A stretch of DNA of 64,000 nucleotides from Massilia eurypsychrophila (GCF_002760655.1 NZ_PDOC01000006.1:124001-188000); one strand, 5' to 3'. Positions 1 to 9,838 are shown, counted from the first letter of the stretch. The notes: generated from the letters alone by a model not told the origin. Numbers and translations are program-made.

Positions 1-235
1 CCGTGACGAATTTTTTGTTCTCGTCAATTTCCATTCGAATACCAAGCCCCGCAAAGTGCCAGTAAACGTCGCTATCATCGAAAAAACGCACCGAGTGCGG
101 GAAAAGTTCTGCGTATGCAAAGATATCATCACCGTCCTCGAAGCGAAAAGGCGTCTCGATCAGCACAATATTGCCGTCTTCGGAAACGGGATAGCAGTAG
201 TACCCGATGATCTTGGAGAGAGATTCGCAGTCCAT
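1..235 (-). CDS. DUF1828-like protein, N-terminal part (runs off the left edge)
   Basis: The minus strand reads open from an ATG at 235 to the edge, giving 78 residues that begin MDCESLSKIIGYYCYPV and continue with an acidic stretch containing TPFRFEDGDDIF. This resembles the start of DUF1828 proteins, which have a conserved opening glycine/tyrosine stretch and a phenylalanine/aspartate-rich segment; their function is unknown. A GAGG sequence about 8 nt upstream suits the chosen ATG. It lies 22 bp after the stop of the gene at 258-707 on the same strand, so the two are probably co-transcribed. Family assignment is from memory of the motif, not a search. The C-terminus is outside the window. 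Confidence 0.6.
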   Translation of the reverse strand, partial: MDCESLSKIIGYYCYPVSEDGNIVLIETPFRFEDGDDIFAYAELFPHSVRFFDDSDVYWHFAGLGIRMEIDENKKFVT

Positions 236-257
236 GATTGCCTCGCTGGATAATCCG

Positions 258-707
258 CTAAGGAAAGGGAGGTAGTGGCGCAAAACTGATGTTGGTTTGT
301 GCGCAAAAATACGCCAACACTTCATCATAGCTCCAATGCTGCCAGACCGCCGCCCCATTTTGGCGCCGATCACCTATGTGTTCGTGGGACATGGCGTGGG
401 CGTCTTTCTGCTTGCGCAGCGTATGGCTCACTTCGAGCTGATACACACGCTCCGTGCTGGAACGGTTTAGCAAAAAAACAGAAAACAGATACCTGGTCCT
501 GCTGACACCGCGCGTGTAAATGAGCTTGACGGCCAAATTCGTTCGCCTGCCAGCATGGTCGACGATACCTGCAGAGAGAATCCTGGCTGGCGGTTCACTC
601 TTTTGCGATATCCACGCGAAATCGCCCGCGCAACGGAGAGGGCGACTGAGCAGCGCACGTGCTTCTGCTTCGGAAATTTTCGGCGTGATTCCACGGGGGA
701 AGTTCAA
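258..707 (-). CDS. Conserved hypothetical protein, partner of the DUF1828-like gene
   Basis: A 149-residue soluble protein with no signal peptide or membrane segment. It has a basic, aromatic-rich core (TRGVSRTRYLFSVFLL), a segment RVYQLEVSH, and a histidine-rich stretch HAMSHEHIGDRR near residue 110. I cannot name the family. Its overall shape recalls small proteins that occur next to DUF1828 genes, and the 22-bp spacing to that gene supports a two-gene unit. The start is uncertain: the first usable codon is TTG at 707 with no clear ribosome binding site, and no in-frame ATG lies between it and the upstream stop. A toxin-antitoxin or phage-defence role is only a guess. Confidence 0.55.
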   Translation of the reverse strand: MNFPRGITPKISEAEARALLSRPLRCAGDFAWISQKSEPPARILSAGIVDHAGRRTNLAVKLIYTRGVSRTRYLFSVFLLNRSSTERVYQLEVSHTLRKQKDAHAMSHEHIGDRRQNGAAVWQHWSYDEVLAYFCAQTNISFAPLPPFP

Positions 708-797
708 TTGGCGCCGGCCCTGTTGGGCGACCCAGATCCCGCAGTATGCCCATCCACGCGCGCGACAGTTTGCCGCACCGCGTATGGACGTCAGAAA

Positions 798-1382
798 TTA
801 CAGCTTGATGAAATGCTCGCGGTAGTACTTCAGCTCTTCCACCGATTCAATGATGTCGGCCAGCGCCGTGTGCTTCTGGTGCTTCTTGAAGCCGCCGACC
901 AGCTCGGGCTTCCAGCGGCGGCACAGCTCTTTCAAAGTCGACACGTCAAGATTGCGGTAGTGGAAAAACGCTTCCAGCTTCGGCATCGTGCGCGCCATGA
1001 AGCGGCGGTCCTGGCAGATCGTATTGCCGCACATCGGCGACTTGCCGGCCGGGACGAACTGCCTCAGGAAGGCGATCAGCGCCGCCTCGGCCTGCTCTTC
1101 CGTCACGGTCGAGTTGCGCACCCGCTCGATCAGGCCGCTGCGGCCGTGGGTGCCCTTGTTCCATGCATCCATCTTGTCCATCGTCTCTTCGGACTGGTGG
1201 ATCGCAAACACCGGGCCCTCGGTAATGGTGTTGAGGTTCATGTCGGTGACGACGACCGCAATCTCGATGATGCGGTCGGTGTCAGGCTCGAGTCCCGTCA
1301 TTTCCAGGTCGACCCAGATCAGGTTCATCTCGTTGGGACGGTGGCCGCCGGCGGGTACGGCTAATTCGGTCGCTTGTGACAT
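798..1382 (-). CDS. orn: Oligoribonuclease Orn
   Basis: A 194-residue 3'-5' exoribonuclease of the DEDDh superfamily that degrades the shortest RNAs (2-5 nt) in the cytoplasm, including pGpG, the breakdown product of c-di-GMP. The first metal-binding motif is D25-L-E27 within WVDLEMTGL, followed by NTICQDRRF and the C-terminal HTALADI motif with the catalytic histidine. E. coli Orn is 181 residues; the extra length is an 18-residue leader before MNLIW, so translation could also begin at Met19. The gene is divergent from the M48 protease gene, with 47 bp between them. Confidence 0.95.
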   Translation of the reverse strand: MSQATELAVPAGGHRPNEMNLIWVDLEMTGLEPDTDRIIEIAVVVTDMNLNTITEGPVFAIHQSEETMDKMDAWNKGTHGRSGLIERVRNSTVTEEQAEAALIAFLRQFVPAGKSPMCGNTICQDRRFMARTMPKLEAFFHYRNLDVSTLKELCRRWKPELVGGFKKHQKHTALADIIESVEELKYYREHFIKL

Positions 1383-1429
1383 AATTCTCTCTTGGCCTAA
1401 TCAATCCTGCATTTTCTCACAGGCACAGA

Positions 1430-2686
1430 ATGTATTCACTCGCGTTTTCGGTTTTGTTTGTCGGTTTCTTCCTTTTGACCTTGATTTTGCGCTTCTGGTT
1501 GGCGAACCGGCATGTGCGCCACGTGCTCGCCCATCGCGCCCAGGTGCCGGCCGAATTCGCTTCCAGCATCCCCCTCGCCGCTCACCAGAAGGCGGCCGAC
1601 TACACCGTCGTCAAGACCAAGCTCGGCCTCGTCGCGCTGCTGTTTTCCAGCGCCGTGCTGATCGGCTTCACGCTGATGGGCGGCCTGCAGTGGCTGGCCG
1701 TGACGCTGGCGCCGATCACCGGCCCCGGCATGACCTACCAGATCGGCCTGCTGGTGGCCTTCGCCGTCATCTCCGGCCTGCTCGACTTGCCATTTGATTA
1801 CTATCGCCAGTTCGTGCTGGAACAGCGTTTTGGCTTTAACAAGATGACCATCAAGCTGTGGCTGGCCGACATGGCCAAGGGCGTGCTGATCGGCGCGGCG
1901 ATCGGCCTGCCGCTGATCTGGATCGTTCTCACCTTGATGGAAAAGACCGGCGCGCTGTGGTGGCTGTACGCCTGGCTGGTGTGGAGCGGCTTCCAGCTGT
2001 TGATGATGGTGCTGTTCCCGACCGTGATCGCGCCGCTGTTTAACAAGTTCACCCCGCTCGCCGACGACAGCCTGAAAAGCCGCATCGAAGGCCTGATGCA
2101 GCGCGTCGGCTTCGCCTCCAAGGGCCTGTTCGTGATGGACGGCTCCAAGCGCAGCGCGCACGGCAACGCCTACTTCTCCGGCTTCGGCGCCAACAAGCGC
2201 ATCGTCTTTTTCGACACGCTGCTGGCGCGCCTGGCGCCGCAGGAGATCGAAGCGGTGCTGGCGCACGAACTGGGCCACTTCAAGCTCAAGCACATCGTCA
2301 AGCGCATCGCCGTCATGTTCGCCGTGTCGCTCGGCTTTCTCGCGCTGCTCGGCTACCTCAAGACGCAGACCTGGTTCTACCAGGGCCTCGGCGTCGACCC
2401 GCTGTTCGCCAGCGACGCCATGGCGCTGATCCTGTTCATGCTGGTGCTGCCGGTGTTTACCTTCGTGCTCTCGCCCCTGACCTCGATCACCTCGCGCAAG
2501 CACGAATTCGAGGCCGACGCCTTCGCCGCCACCCACACCGACGCGCGCGACCTGGTGTCGGCGCTGGTCAAGATGTACGAAGATAACGCATCGACCCTGA
2601 CGCCCGATCCGCTGCACTCGGCGTTCTACGATTCCCATCCGCCCGCCACCGTGCGGATCCGGCACCTGAACCTGGCGGCCCAATGA
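1430..2686 (+). CDS. M48-family zinc metalloprotease (Ste24/CAAX protease 1 type)
   Basis: A 418-residue integral membrane protease. The N-terminal third is the M48 N-terminal domain with several hydrophobic helices (first at residues 3-25). The catalytic zinc motif is HELGH at 279-283, and the third ligand lies in KHEFEADAFA near residues 358-366. Bacterial Ste24-like enzymes are thought to act in membrane protein quality control; there is no evidence that this one processes prenylated CAAX proteins. It overlaps the next gene by 4 bp (ATGA), so the three-gene set M48-PCD-rsgA is translationally coupled. The ATG at 1430 begins directly with the first membrane helix. Confidence 0.9.
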   Translation: MYSLAFSVLFVGFFLLTLILRFWLANRHVRHVLAHRAQVPAEFASSIPLAAHQKAADYTVVKTKLGLVALLFSSAVLIGFTLMGGLQWLAVTLAPITGPGMTYQIGLLVAFAVISGLLDLPFDYYRQFVLEQRFGFNKMTIKLWLADMAKGVLIGAAIGLPLIWIVLTLMEKTGALWWLYAWLVWSGFQLLMMVLFPTVIAPLFNKFTPLADDSLKSRIEGLMQRVGFASKGLFVMDGSKRSAHGNAYFSGFGANKRIVFFDTLLARLAPQEIEAVLAHELGHFKLKHIVKRIAVMFAVSLGFLALLGYLKTQTWFYQGLGVDPLFASDAMALILFMLVLPVFTFVLSPLTSITSRKHEFEADAFAATHTDARDLVSALVKMYEDNASTLTPDPLHSAFYDSHPPATVRIRHLNLAAQ

Positions 2687-3015
2687 CCCTGCTCGACCAA
2701 CACTGCATCGAAGGCGCCCCGGCGCTGGGCCAATCGGCGATCGACGCCGCCCTGCCTGACGTCCCCGGCTGGAGCATCGAAGACGGCTACCTGCGCCGTA
2801 ATTTCGCCTTCCGCGATTATCACGAGACGATCAAGTTCGTCAATTCGCTCGCCGAGATGGTGCACCAGCAGGATCACCACCCGCTCTTGAGCGTGACGTA
2901 CAAGAACTGCGTGGTCAGCTACCACACCCATTCCGCCGGCGGCGCCCTGTCGCAGAACGATTTCATCTGCGCGGCCAAGGCCAACGCGATCTACGCGCTG
3001 CGGGCCGGCGCATGA
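2683..3015 (+). CDS. phhB: 4a-hydroxytetrahydrobiopterin dehydratase (PCD/DCoH)
   Basis: A 110-residue pterin-4a-carbinolamine dehydratase. The signature is the HQQDHHP segment near residues 62-68 and the following [15 protein letters not shown] strand; the histidines form the pterin site. The enzyme recycles the 4a-hydroxy pterin released by aromatic amino acid hydroxylases. No phenylalanine hydroxylase gene is in the window, so the partner enzyme is unknown, and the symbol is given by family. It overlaps the M48 gene by 4 bp and rsgA by 4 bp (2683-2686 and 3012-3015). Confidence 0.92.
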   Translation: MTLLDQHCIEGAPALGQSAIDAALPDVPGWSIEDGYLRRNFAFRDYHETIKFVNSLAEMVHQQDHHPLLSVTYKNCVVSYHTHSAGGALSQNDFICAAKANAIYALRAGA

Positions 3016-3911
3016 GCGGCGCTACCGGTTTGACCGGCACCGTCATCGCCGCCCACGGGCGCCATTACCTGGCCGACGTCGACGGGCGCAAGCTGCAGTG
3101 CGTCACCCGCGGCAAAAAGACCAACATCGCGGTCGGCGACGTCGTCAACCTGAAGATGACGTCGGAAGACCAGGCCGTGATCGAGTCGATCGCCGAGCGC
3201 AAGACGCTGCTGTACCGCTCCGACCAGTACAAGTCGAAGCTGCTGGCGGCGAACCTGACGCGCTTGTTCATCGTCGTCGCCACCGAACCGGGATTCGCCG
3301 ACGACCTGATTTCGCGCTCGCTGGTGGCGGCCGAAGCGGCCGGCATCGAAGCGCACCTGATCCTCAACAAGACCGACGTCGCCGACCTGCTGCCGAAGGC
3401 GCGCGAGCGGCTGCTGGCCTACACCTCGCTCGGCTACCCGCTGCACGAGGTGTCGGCGCGCGCCAATCCGGAGCACGCGGTAGCGACCTTGATGCCGCTG
3501 CTCGAGGGCGAGTCGTCGATCTTCATCGGCCAATCCGGCATGGGCAAGTCGTCGCTGATCAACCTGCTGGTGCCGGACGCCGACATCGCCGTGCGCGAGA
3601 TTTCGGCGGCGCTCGACACCGGCAAGCACACCACCACCTTCACGCGCCTGTACGCGCTGGACGGCGGCGCCTCGATCATCGATTCGCCCGGCTTCCAGGA
3701 ATTCGGCCTGTACCACCTCTCCGAAGGGATGCTGGAGCGCGCCTTTGTCGAATTCAAACCTTATCTCGGTGGCTGCAAGTTCTACAACTGCCGCCATCTG
3801 ATCGAGCCGCAGTGCGCAGTGCTGACCGCGGTCGCCGAAGGCAAGATCGCCAGGTTCCGGCACACGCTGTACGGCCAGCTGCTGCACGAATCGGCGCAGA
3901 CCTTATATTAG
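3012..3911 (+). CDS. rsgA: Ribosome small-subunit-dependent GTPase A (RsgA/YjeQ)
   Basis: A 299-residue circularly permuted GTPase that helps late maturation of the 30S subunit. An N-terminal OB fold (residues ~5-70) precedes the GTPase domain, in which the G4 motif NKTD comes before the P-loop GQSGMGKSS (173-181) and G3 DSPG, as expected for the permuted order. The C-terminal zinc-binding part shows [14 protein letters not shown]. It is the last gene of the M48-PCD-rsgA unit and overlaps the previous gene by 4 bp. Confidence 0.96.
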   Translation: MSGATGLTGTVIAAHGRHYLADVDGRKLQCVTRGKKTNIAVGDVVNLKMTSEDQAVIESIAERKTLLYRSDQYKSKLLAANLTRLFIVVATEPGFADDLISRSLVAAEAAGIEAHLILNKTDVADLLPKARERLLAYTSLGYPLHEVSARANPEHAVATLMPLLEGESSIFIGQSGMGKSSLINLLVPDADIAVREISAALDTGKHTTTFTRLYALDGGASIIDSPGFQEFGLYHLSEGMLERAFVEFKPYLGGCKFYNCRHLIEPQCAVLTAVAEGKIARFRHTLYGQLLHESAQTLY

Positions 3912-3976
3912 ACAACACGCCCCGACTTAAAGACCGACAGTGCTTCGGCTGGTGGAAAAGCCGGCCTTCGCTCGAC

Positions 3977-4007
3977 TTGCCCGGTAAACATGCAAACGCC
4001 TTATAAT
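3977..4007 (+). promoter_or_regulatory. Candidate sigma-70 promoter of argF-argG
   Basis: A perfect -10 hexamer TATAAT lies at 4002-4007, 30 bp before the argF start. The best -35 candidate is TTGCCC at 3977-3982, but the 19-bp spacing is longer than ideal, so the -35 assignment is weak. It sits in the only gap between rsgA and argF. Confidence 0.45.
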
Positions 4008-4036
4008 TAAGAGCTACCCGCCTCAAAGTTGCCAGT

Positions 4037-4957
4037 ATGACTACGCCCAAACCGATCAAGCACTTCCTGCAGTTCTCCGACTTCACGCTGGCCGAATTCG
4101 AGTACGTCATCGAGCGCGCCAAGATCATCAAGCGCAAATTCAAGAACTACGAGGTGTACCACCCGCTGATCGACCGCACCCTGGTGATGGTGTTCGAGAA
4201 GAACTCGACGCGCACGCGCCTGTCCTTCGAAGCCGGCATGCACCAGCTGGGCGGCGCCGCCATCTACCTCAACACGCGCGACAGCCAGCTTGGCCGCGGC
4301 GAGCCGGTCGAAGACGCCGGCCAGGTCATGAGCCGCATGTGCGACATCATCATGGTGCGCACCTTCGGCCAGGAGATCATCGAGCGCTTCGCCGCCAATT
4401 CGCGCGTCCCGGTGATCAACGGCCTGACCAACGAACACCACCCGTGCCAGGTGCTGGCCGATATCTTCACCTTCGTCGAACACCGCGGCTCGATCGCCGG
4501 CAAGACGGTCGCCTGGATCGGCGACGCCAACAACATGCTCTACTCGTGGCTGCAGGCGGCCGAGATCTTCGGCTTCCACCTGAACGTGTCGACCCCCAAA
4601 GGCTACGACATCGATCCAACGCTGGTTGCGACAACGCGCTACACCTTCTTCGACAATCCGCTTGACGCCTGCGAGGGCGCGCACCTGGTCAACACCGACG
4701 TCTGGACCAGCATGGGCTACGAGAAGGAAAACGCCGAGCGCCTGAAGGCCTTCGACGGCTTCATGGTCGACGCCCCGAAAATGGCGCGCGCCAGCGCCGA
4801 CGCCCTGTTCATGCACTGCCTGCCGGCGCACCGCGGCGAGGAAGTGGCCGCCGACGTCATCGATGGCCCGCAGTCGGTCGTCTGGGACGAGGCGGAAAAC
4901 CGCCTGCACGTGCAGAAGGCGCTGATCGAATACCTGCTGCTGGGCGAAATCGCCTAG
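4037..4957 (+). CDS. argF: Ornithine carbamoyltransferase, arginine biosynthesis
   Basis: A 306-residue cytosolic transferase that makes citrulline from ornithine and carbamoyl phosphate. The carbamoyl-phosphate site motif STRTR is present ([11 protein letters not shown], ~residues 54-64), as are HPCQ (~134-137) and the ornithine-site motif [10 protein letters not shown] near residue 262. It is followed 37 bp later by argG on the same strand, so citrulline formation and its conversion to argininosuccinate are encoded together. Confidence 0.97.
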   Translation: MTTPKPIKHFLQFSDFTLAEFEYVIERAKIIKRKFKNYEVYHPLIDRTLVMVFEKNSTRTRLSFEAGMHQLGGAAIYLNTRDSQLGRGEPVEDAGQVMSRMCDIIMVRTFGQEIIERFAANSRVPVINGLTNEHHPCQVLADIFTFVEHRGSIAGKTVAWIGDANNMLYSWLQAAEIFGFHLNVSTPKGYDIDPTLVATTRYTFFDNPLDACEGAHLVNTDVWTSMGYEKENAERLKAFDGFMVDAPKMARASADALFMHCLPAHRGEEVAADVIDGPQSVVWDEAENRLHVQKALIEYLLLGEIA

Positions 4958-4994
4958 CGCCAAACCGAATTCAACACCACTCTACGGAAGCATC

Positions 4995-6227
4995 ATGAGC
5001 GACATTAAAAAAGTAGTTCTCGCCTATTCGGGCGGCCTCGATACCTCGGTCATCCTGAAATGGCTGCAGGATAACTACCAGTGCGAAATCGTCACCTTCA
5101 CGGCCGACCTGGGCCAGGGCGAAGAGCTCGAGCCGGCGCGCGCCAAGGCGATCAAGTTCGGCATCAAGCCGGAGAACATCTACATCGACGACGTACGCGA
5201 AGAGTTCGTGCGCGACTTCGTGTTCCCGATGTTTCGCGCCAATACCGTCTACGAAGGCGAATACCTGCTCGGCACCTCGATCGCCCGTCCCTTGATCGCC
5301 AAGCGCCTCATCGAGATCGCCAACGAGACCGGCGCCGACGCCATCTCGCACGGCGCCACCGGCAAGGGCAATGACCAGGTGCGCTTCGAGCTGGGCGCCT
5401 ACGCGCTCAAACCGGACGTCAAGATCATCGCGCCGTGGCGCGAATGGGACCTGCTGTCGCGCGAAAAACTGCTGAAGTATGCCGAGGACGCCGGCATCGC
5501 CGTCGACATGAAGCACAAGAACGGCGGCGCGCCATACTCGATGGACGCCAACCTGCTGCACATCAGCTTCGAAGGGCGCCACCTGGAAAACCCGAGCGCC
5601 GAAGCGGAAGAAACGATGTGGCGCTGGACCGTCAGCCCGGAAGCGGCCCCTGACCAGGCCGAGTACCTCGACATCGAATACGAAAAGGGCGACATCGTCG
5701 CGCTGAACGGCGTGCGCCTGTCGCCGGCGGCGGTGCTGACCGAACTCAATCGCCTCGGCGGCAAGCACGGCATCGGCCGCCTCGACCTGGTCGAGAACCG
5801 CTACGTCGGCATGAAGTCGCGCGGCTGCTACGAGACGCCCGGCGGCGCCATCATGCTCAAGGGTCACCGCGCGATCGAGTCGATCACGCTCGACCGCGAA
5901 GTGGCGCACCTGAAGGACGACCTGATGCCGCGCTACGCGTCGATGATTTACAACGGCTACTGGTGGGCGCCGGAACGCGTGGCGCTGCAGACGCTGATCG
6001 ACCATACCCAGCAATCGGTGAACGGCTGGGTACGCGTCAAGCTCTACAAGGGCAACGTAATCGTCGTCTCGCGCGATTCGAAAACCGACTCGCTGTTCGA
6101 CATGAACATCGCCACCTTCGACGAAGACGGCGGCGCCTACAACCAGGCCGATGCCGGCGGCTTCATCAAGCTCAATGCGCTGCGCATGCGCATCGCCGCG
6201 GTGGCGCGCGCCAAGCGCGGCCAGTAA
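4995..6227 (+). CDS. argG: Argininosuccinate synthase
   Basis: A 410-residue enzyme that joins citrulline and aspartate using ATP. The N-terminal pyrophosphatase-type P-loop AYSGGLDTS (residues 9-17) is clear, as are the GNDQVRFE and the tyrosine/glycine-rich ATP- and citrulline-site segments. Length matches the short (type I) ArgG. It lies just downstream of argF and ends before a strong intrinsic terminator at 6243. Confidence 0.97.
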   Translation: MSDIKKVVLAYSGGLDTSVILKWLQDNYQCEIVTFTADLGQGEELEPARAKAIKFGIKPENIYIDDVREEFVRDFVFPMFRANTVYEGEYLLGTSIARPLIAKRLIEIANETGADAISHGATGKGNDQVRFELGAYALKPDVKIIAPWREWDLLSREKLLKYAEDAGIAVDMKHKNGGAPYSMDANLLHISFEGRHLENPSAEAEETMWRWTVSPEAAPDQAEYLDIEYEKGDIVALNGVRLSPAAVLTELNRLGGKHGIGRLDLVENRYVGMKSRGCYETPGGAIMLKGHRAIESITLDREVAHLKDDLMPRYASMIYNGYWWAPERVALQTLIDHTQQSVNGWVRVKLYKGNVIVVSRDSKTDSLFDMNIATFDEDGGAYNQADAGGFIKLNALRMRIAAVARAKRGQ

Positions 6228-6242
6228 GATTGTTGGCATGAC

Positions 6243-6269
6243 AAGGCCGCCTGCGGGCGGCCTTTTTTT
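6243..6269 (+). terminator. Rho-independent terminator after argG
   Basis: A 9-bp GC-rich stem (AAGGCCGCC / GGCGGCCTT) with a 4-nt loop is followed by a run of seven T. It separates the arginine genes from the wsp operon. Confidence 0.9.
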
Positions 6270-6363
6270 ACGCGCTGAAAAACCACGTTTCACGGGCAAA
6301 TCAGCCCGTCGGGGCCGCCAAAATGTTACATTGACGGCGATCAATACCGCATCCGGAGACCCC

Positions 6364-8178
6364 ATGTTAAAAGACTTGAGCATCAAGAGCAAAATCACCA
6401 TCGGCCTTGGCGCCATCGTCGCGCTTTTCCTGCTCCTGCTTGCCCTTGCCTACAACAACTTCTCCAAGCTCGCCCAGGCCAACGAATGGGACCGCCATAC
6501 GCTCGAAGTGCTGCTTGAAACCAATCACATCACCACCTCGATGCTGCAGATCCAGTCCTCCACGCGCGGCTTCATGTTGACCGGTAACGAGGCGCTGGTG
6601 CTGCCGATCGAAAAGGAAGAAGTCGAGGCACGCGGCCACCTGGCCAGGTCGCTCGTGCTCACCGCCGACAATCCTACCCAGCAGGATCGGCTGCGCCGGC
6701 TCGACCCCATGCTCGAGAACTGGATCTCCAACGTCATCGATCCCTTGATCGCCAAGCGCCGCGAACTGAATAAATCGACCGGTGTATCGCAGCAGGTGGC
6801 CAGCGCCGCCGACGTCCTCAACGGCGCGCGCGTGGTGGCCGACATCCGCAAGCTGATCAGCGAGATCGCCGACGATGAAACGCGCTTGCTCGCCGATCGC
6901 ACCAAGCAGGCCAGCATCCTGCAGAAGTCGATGTTCAGGCTGCTGTCGGCCGGCGGCGTGATTTGCCTGGTGCTCGCCGCGCTGATCGGCTTCTTGCTGG
7001 TGCGCGCGCTGCTGCACCCGCTCAACAACCTGACCCGCGCGGTCGGCCAGATCGCCGCCGGCGACCAGGGGGCGCGCGCCGACGTCGGCGCCAACGACGA
7101 ACTGGGCAAGGTGACGGTCGAATTCAACCGCATGGCGCAGTCGATCCAGGACAGCCAGGCCAAGGAGCTCGCCGCCACCAACGAATTGCGCGGCAAGGTC
7201 GATTCGCTGCTCGGCGTGGTATCGAAGGCGGCATCGGGCGACCTGACGGGCGAAGTGGCCATCAGCGGCGACGACGCCATCGGCCGCCTCGGCGATGGCC
7301 TCAAGACCATGTTCGTCAACCTACGCCGCCTGCTCAACGACGTGCAGAAGGCCGGCATCCAGGTCACCACCTCGGCCACCGAAATCGCCGCCTCGGCCAA
7401 GCAGCAGGAAGCGACCGGCATCGAGCAGGCCCAGACCAGCATCGAGATCCTGTCGACCACCAAGGAGATTTCGGCCAACACCACGCAGCTGCTGCGCACC
7501 ATGGAAGAGGCCACCGCGGTGGCTGACTTCACCACCAGCGCCACCGCCGACGCCCAGAACAACCTCAAGCGCATGGACCTGACGATGCAGCACATGGTGT
7601 CGGCCACCGATTCGATCAACGCCAAGCTGGCCGCGCTGTCGGAAAAGGCCAGCAACATCAACAGTGTGCTCATCACGATCACCAAGGTCGCCGACCAGAC
7701 CAACATCCTGTCGCTGAACGCCGCCATCGAGGCCGAGAAGGCCGGCGACGCCGGCCGCGGCTTCTCGGTCGTGGCGACCGAAATCCGCCGCCTCGCCGAC
7801 CAGACGTCGGTGTCGACCTGGGACATCGACCAGATGCTCAAGGAGATGCAGTCGGCGGTGTCGGCCAGCGTGATGGGGATGGACAAATTTTCGGAAGAGA
7901 TCCGCCGCAGCGTCGGCGAAGTGCGCCAGGTCGCCGAGCAGCTGTCGTCGGTGATGGACCAGGTGCAGAAATTGGCGCCGCAGTTCGACCTGGTGCTGCA
8001 GGGGATGCAGTCGCAGGCGGTCGGCGCCTCGCAAATTTCCGACACCATGATGCAGCTCAACGACGCCACCCAGCAGACGGTGGAGTCGCTCAAGGCCACC
8101 AGCGAAGCGGTACACCAGTTGCAGTACGCCGCCGGCGACCTGCAGTCGTCGGTGGCCACCTTCGCCGTCAACAGCTAA
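6364..8178 (+). CDS. wspA: WspA-like methyl-accepting chemotaxis protein with CHASE3 domain
   Basis: A 604-residue membrane receptor and predicted input unit of the Wsp system. It has an N-terminal helix (residues ~11-31), a CHASE3-like periplasmic helical domain marked by STRGFMLTGNEA near residue 65, a second membrane helix (~187-212), HAMP, and a cytoplasmic signalling domain. The hairpin tip reads IEAEKAGDAGRGFSVVATE, where many receptors have [16 protein letters not shown]. An open frame extends upstream, but the ATG at 6364 has a GGAG site and starts just before the membrane helix. In Pseudomonas, WspA responds to surface contact. It heads a run of tightly packed genes ending with wspR. 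Confidence 0.9.
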   Translation: MLKDLSIKSKITIGLGAIVALFLLLLALAYNNFSKLAQANEWDRHTLEVLLETNHITTSMLQIQSSTRGFMLTGNEALVLPIEKEEVEARGHLARSLVLTADNPTQQDRLRRLDPMLENWISNVIDPLIAKRRELNKSTGVSQQVASAADVLNGARVVADIRKLISEIADDETRLLADRTKQASILQKSMFRLLSAGGVICLVLAALIGFLLVRALLHPLNNLTRAVGQIAAGDQGARADVGANDELGKVTVEFNRMAQSIQDSQAKELAATNELRGKVDSLLGVVSKAASGDLTGEVAISGDDAIGRLGDGLKTMFVNLRRLLNDVQKAGIQVTTSATEIAASAKQQEATGIEQAQTSIEILSTTKEISANTTQLLRTMEEATAVADFTTSATADAQNNLKRMDLTMQHMVSATDSINAKLAALSEKASNINSVLITITKVADQTNILSLNAAIEAEKAGDAGRGFSVVATEIRRLADQTSVSTWDIDQMLKEMQSAVSASVMGMDKFSEEIRRSVGEVRQVAEQLSSVMDQVQKLAPQFDLVLQGMQSQAVGASQISDTMMQLNDATQQTVESLKATSEAVHQLQYAAGDLQSSVATFAVNS

Positions 8179-8186
8179 GGACGGCA

Positions 8187-8639
8187 ATGAAAGTGCTGGT
8201 GTTTTCGATCGGGCCTGACCGCTACTGCTTGCGCCTCGGCGCGATCGCGCGCGTGTTGCCGGCGCTCGAACTGAAGCACCTGCCGCTGTCGCCCGCGTTC
8301 GTCGCCGGCCTGATGGACCTGCACGGCGCGCCGGTGCCGGTGATCGACCTGTCGCGACTGGCGGGCCTCACGCCCGAGCAGGTCTGGTTCGACACCCGCA
8401 TCATCCTGGTCGACTACCCGCTGGGGGGTGGCGCCACGCGCCAGCTTGGCCTGCTGGCCGAACACGTGATCGGCATCGAAACGCTCGACGACAACGCGCT
8501 GACCGACGGCGGCGTCAAGGCCGCGCCCTTCCTCGGCCAGGTGGCGCCCGGCGCCGGCGGCATGCTGCAGTTAGTCGAGATCGAACGCCTGCTCACGCCC
8601 GACGTCAGCGCCCAGCTGTTCCAGGAAACGCCGGCATGA
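8187..8639 (+). CDS. wspB: WspB-like CheW coupling protein
   Basis: A 150-residue CheW-domain protein that should link the WspA receptor to the WspE kinase. It is a single CheW domain with the typical MKVLVFSIGPDRYCLRL opening, the GLMDLHGAPVPVIDL strand pair (~residues 40-54), and LGLLAEHVIGI. It starts 8 bp after wspA with an AAGGA site and overlaps wspC by 4 bp. Two different CheW proteins (WspB and WspD) are normal for Wsp systems. Confidence 0.9.
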   Translation: MKVLVFSIGPDRYCLRLGAIARVLPALELKHLPLSPAFVAGLMDLHGAPVPVIDLSRLAGLTPEQVWFDTRIILVDYPLGGGATRQLGLLAEHVIGIETLDDNALTDGGVKAAPFLGQVAPGAGGMLQLVEIERLLTPDVSAQLFQETPA

Positions 8640-9838
8640 ACGCGCGCGAACTGCTGCAGCGCGTTAGTGGCCTCGACCTGAGCGAGCAGGTGGTCGAGCG
8701 CGCACTGCGCGAGCGCATGGCCCACTGCGGCGTGACCGACAGCGCCGCATACCTGCAGCAGCTCTCGCCGGCCGAACTGGCGGCGCTGATCGAACTGGTG
8801 GTGGTGCCCGAATCGTGGATGTTCCGCGACTCGGGCGCCTTCAGCGCCGCCACCGCTTTCGTGCAGCAGCAGCTCGCCGCGCAGCCGGGCCGCATCGTGC
8901 GCATCCTGTCGGTGCCGTGCGCCGGCGGCGAGGAGCCGTACTCGATGGCGATGGCGCTGTGCGACGCCGGCGTGGCGGCCGGCGCCTGCCGCATCGAGGC
9001 GGCCGACCTGTCGAAGGTGGCGGTCGAACGGGCGCGCGCCGGGCGCTACACGCGCAACGCCTTCCGCGGCGTCGACCTGGCGTTCCGCGAACGCTACTTC
9101 AGCCGCCGCGGCGACGAATACCAGATCAGCGACGAACTGCGCGCGCAGGTCACCTTTTCGCAGGCCAACCTGCTGGCGTTCGACAGCGCCAGCGCGGCCG
9201 GCCGCTACGACGTCGTCTTCTGCCGCAACCTGCTGATCTATTTCGACGACCCGACCACCACCGCCGCAATCGCCGTTCTGAGCACGCTGCTGGCCGACGA
9301 CGGCATGCTGTTCGCCGGCTATGCCGAAGTGCCGGCGTTCTGCCGCAACGGCTTTGCGCCGCTGCGCCTGCCCGGCGCGTTCGCGCTGCAAAAGGCCGGC
9401 GCCACGCCGGCGGCCAAGCCGCGCGCCGCTGCGGCCCGGCCGCCGGCACGCAAGCCGGCGCCGGCAACCAGCGCCGCCAAGGCGGCGCCCGCGGTGGCGC
9501 CGCTAGCGCTCGACTGCGCCAGCCTGCTGGCCGCCGCGCGCCGCCAGGCCGACCGCGGCCACTACCAGGAGGCGACCGCATCAACCCATGCGCTGCTGGC
9601 GGCCGACCCGAATTCGGCCGATGCCTACTTCCTGCTTGGCGTGATCAGCGAATGCCAGCACAACAGCGGCGCGGCCGACGACTACTGGCGCCGCTGCGTC
9701 TACCTGCAGCCGGACCACTACGACGCGCTGTGCCACCTGGCCCTGCTGGCCGAACAGACCGGCGACGCCGCGCAAGCCGGCGTATTTCGCCAGCGCGCCA
9801 CGCGCGTGTTCGAGCGCCGCGCGGGGCACAGCCGATGA
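8636..9838 (+). CDS. wspC: WspC-like CheR methyltransferase with C-terminal TPR
   Basis: A 400-residue protein predicted to methylate glutamates of the WspA receptor using SAM, tuning kinase activity. The CheR helical and Rossmann parts cover residues ~1-255, with PESWMFRDSGAF, the SAM-binding VPCAGGEEPYSMAMAL, and FCRNLLIYFD. An Ala/Pro/Lys-rich linker (~260-290) leads to a TPR region (~300-390, with YFLLGVISECQ). The CheR-TPR architecture is characteristic of WspC. Start overlaps wspB by 4 bp; the stop overlaps the wspD ATG. Confidence 0.92.
   Translation: MNARELLQRVSGLDLSEQVVERALRERMAHCGVTDSAAYLQQLSPAELAALIELVVVPESWMFRDSGAFSAATAFVQQQLAAQPGRIVRILSVPCAGGEEPYSMAMALCDAGVAAGACRIEAADLSKVAVERARAGRYTRNAFRGVDLAFRERYFSRRGDEYQISDELRAQVTFSQANLLAFDSASAAGRYDVVFCRNLLIYFDDPTTTAAIAVLSTLLADDGMLFAGYAEVPAFCRNGFAPLRLPGAFALQKAGATPAAKPRAAAARPPARKPAPATSAAKAAPAVAPLALDCASLLAAARRQADRGHYQEATASTHALLAADPNSADAYFLLGVISECQHNSGAADDYWRRCVYLQPDHYDALCHLALLAEQTGDAAQAGVFRQRATRVFERRAGHSR

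Noticed and set aside
299-505. Plus-strand ORF opposite the hypothetical gene at 258-707
   Set aside because: It overlaps the better-supported minus-strand gene completely and has no recognisable protein character.
6151-6363. N-terminal extension of the wspA reading frame
   Set aside because: It would run through the end of argG and its terminator; the ATG at 6364 has a GGAG site and starts just before the membrane helix.
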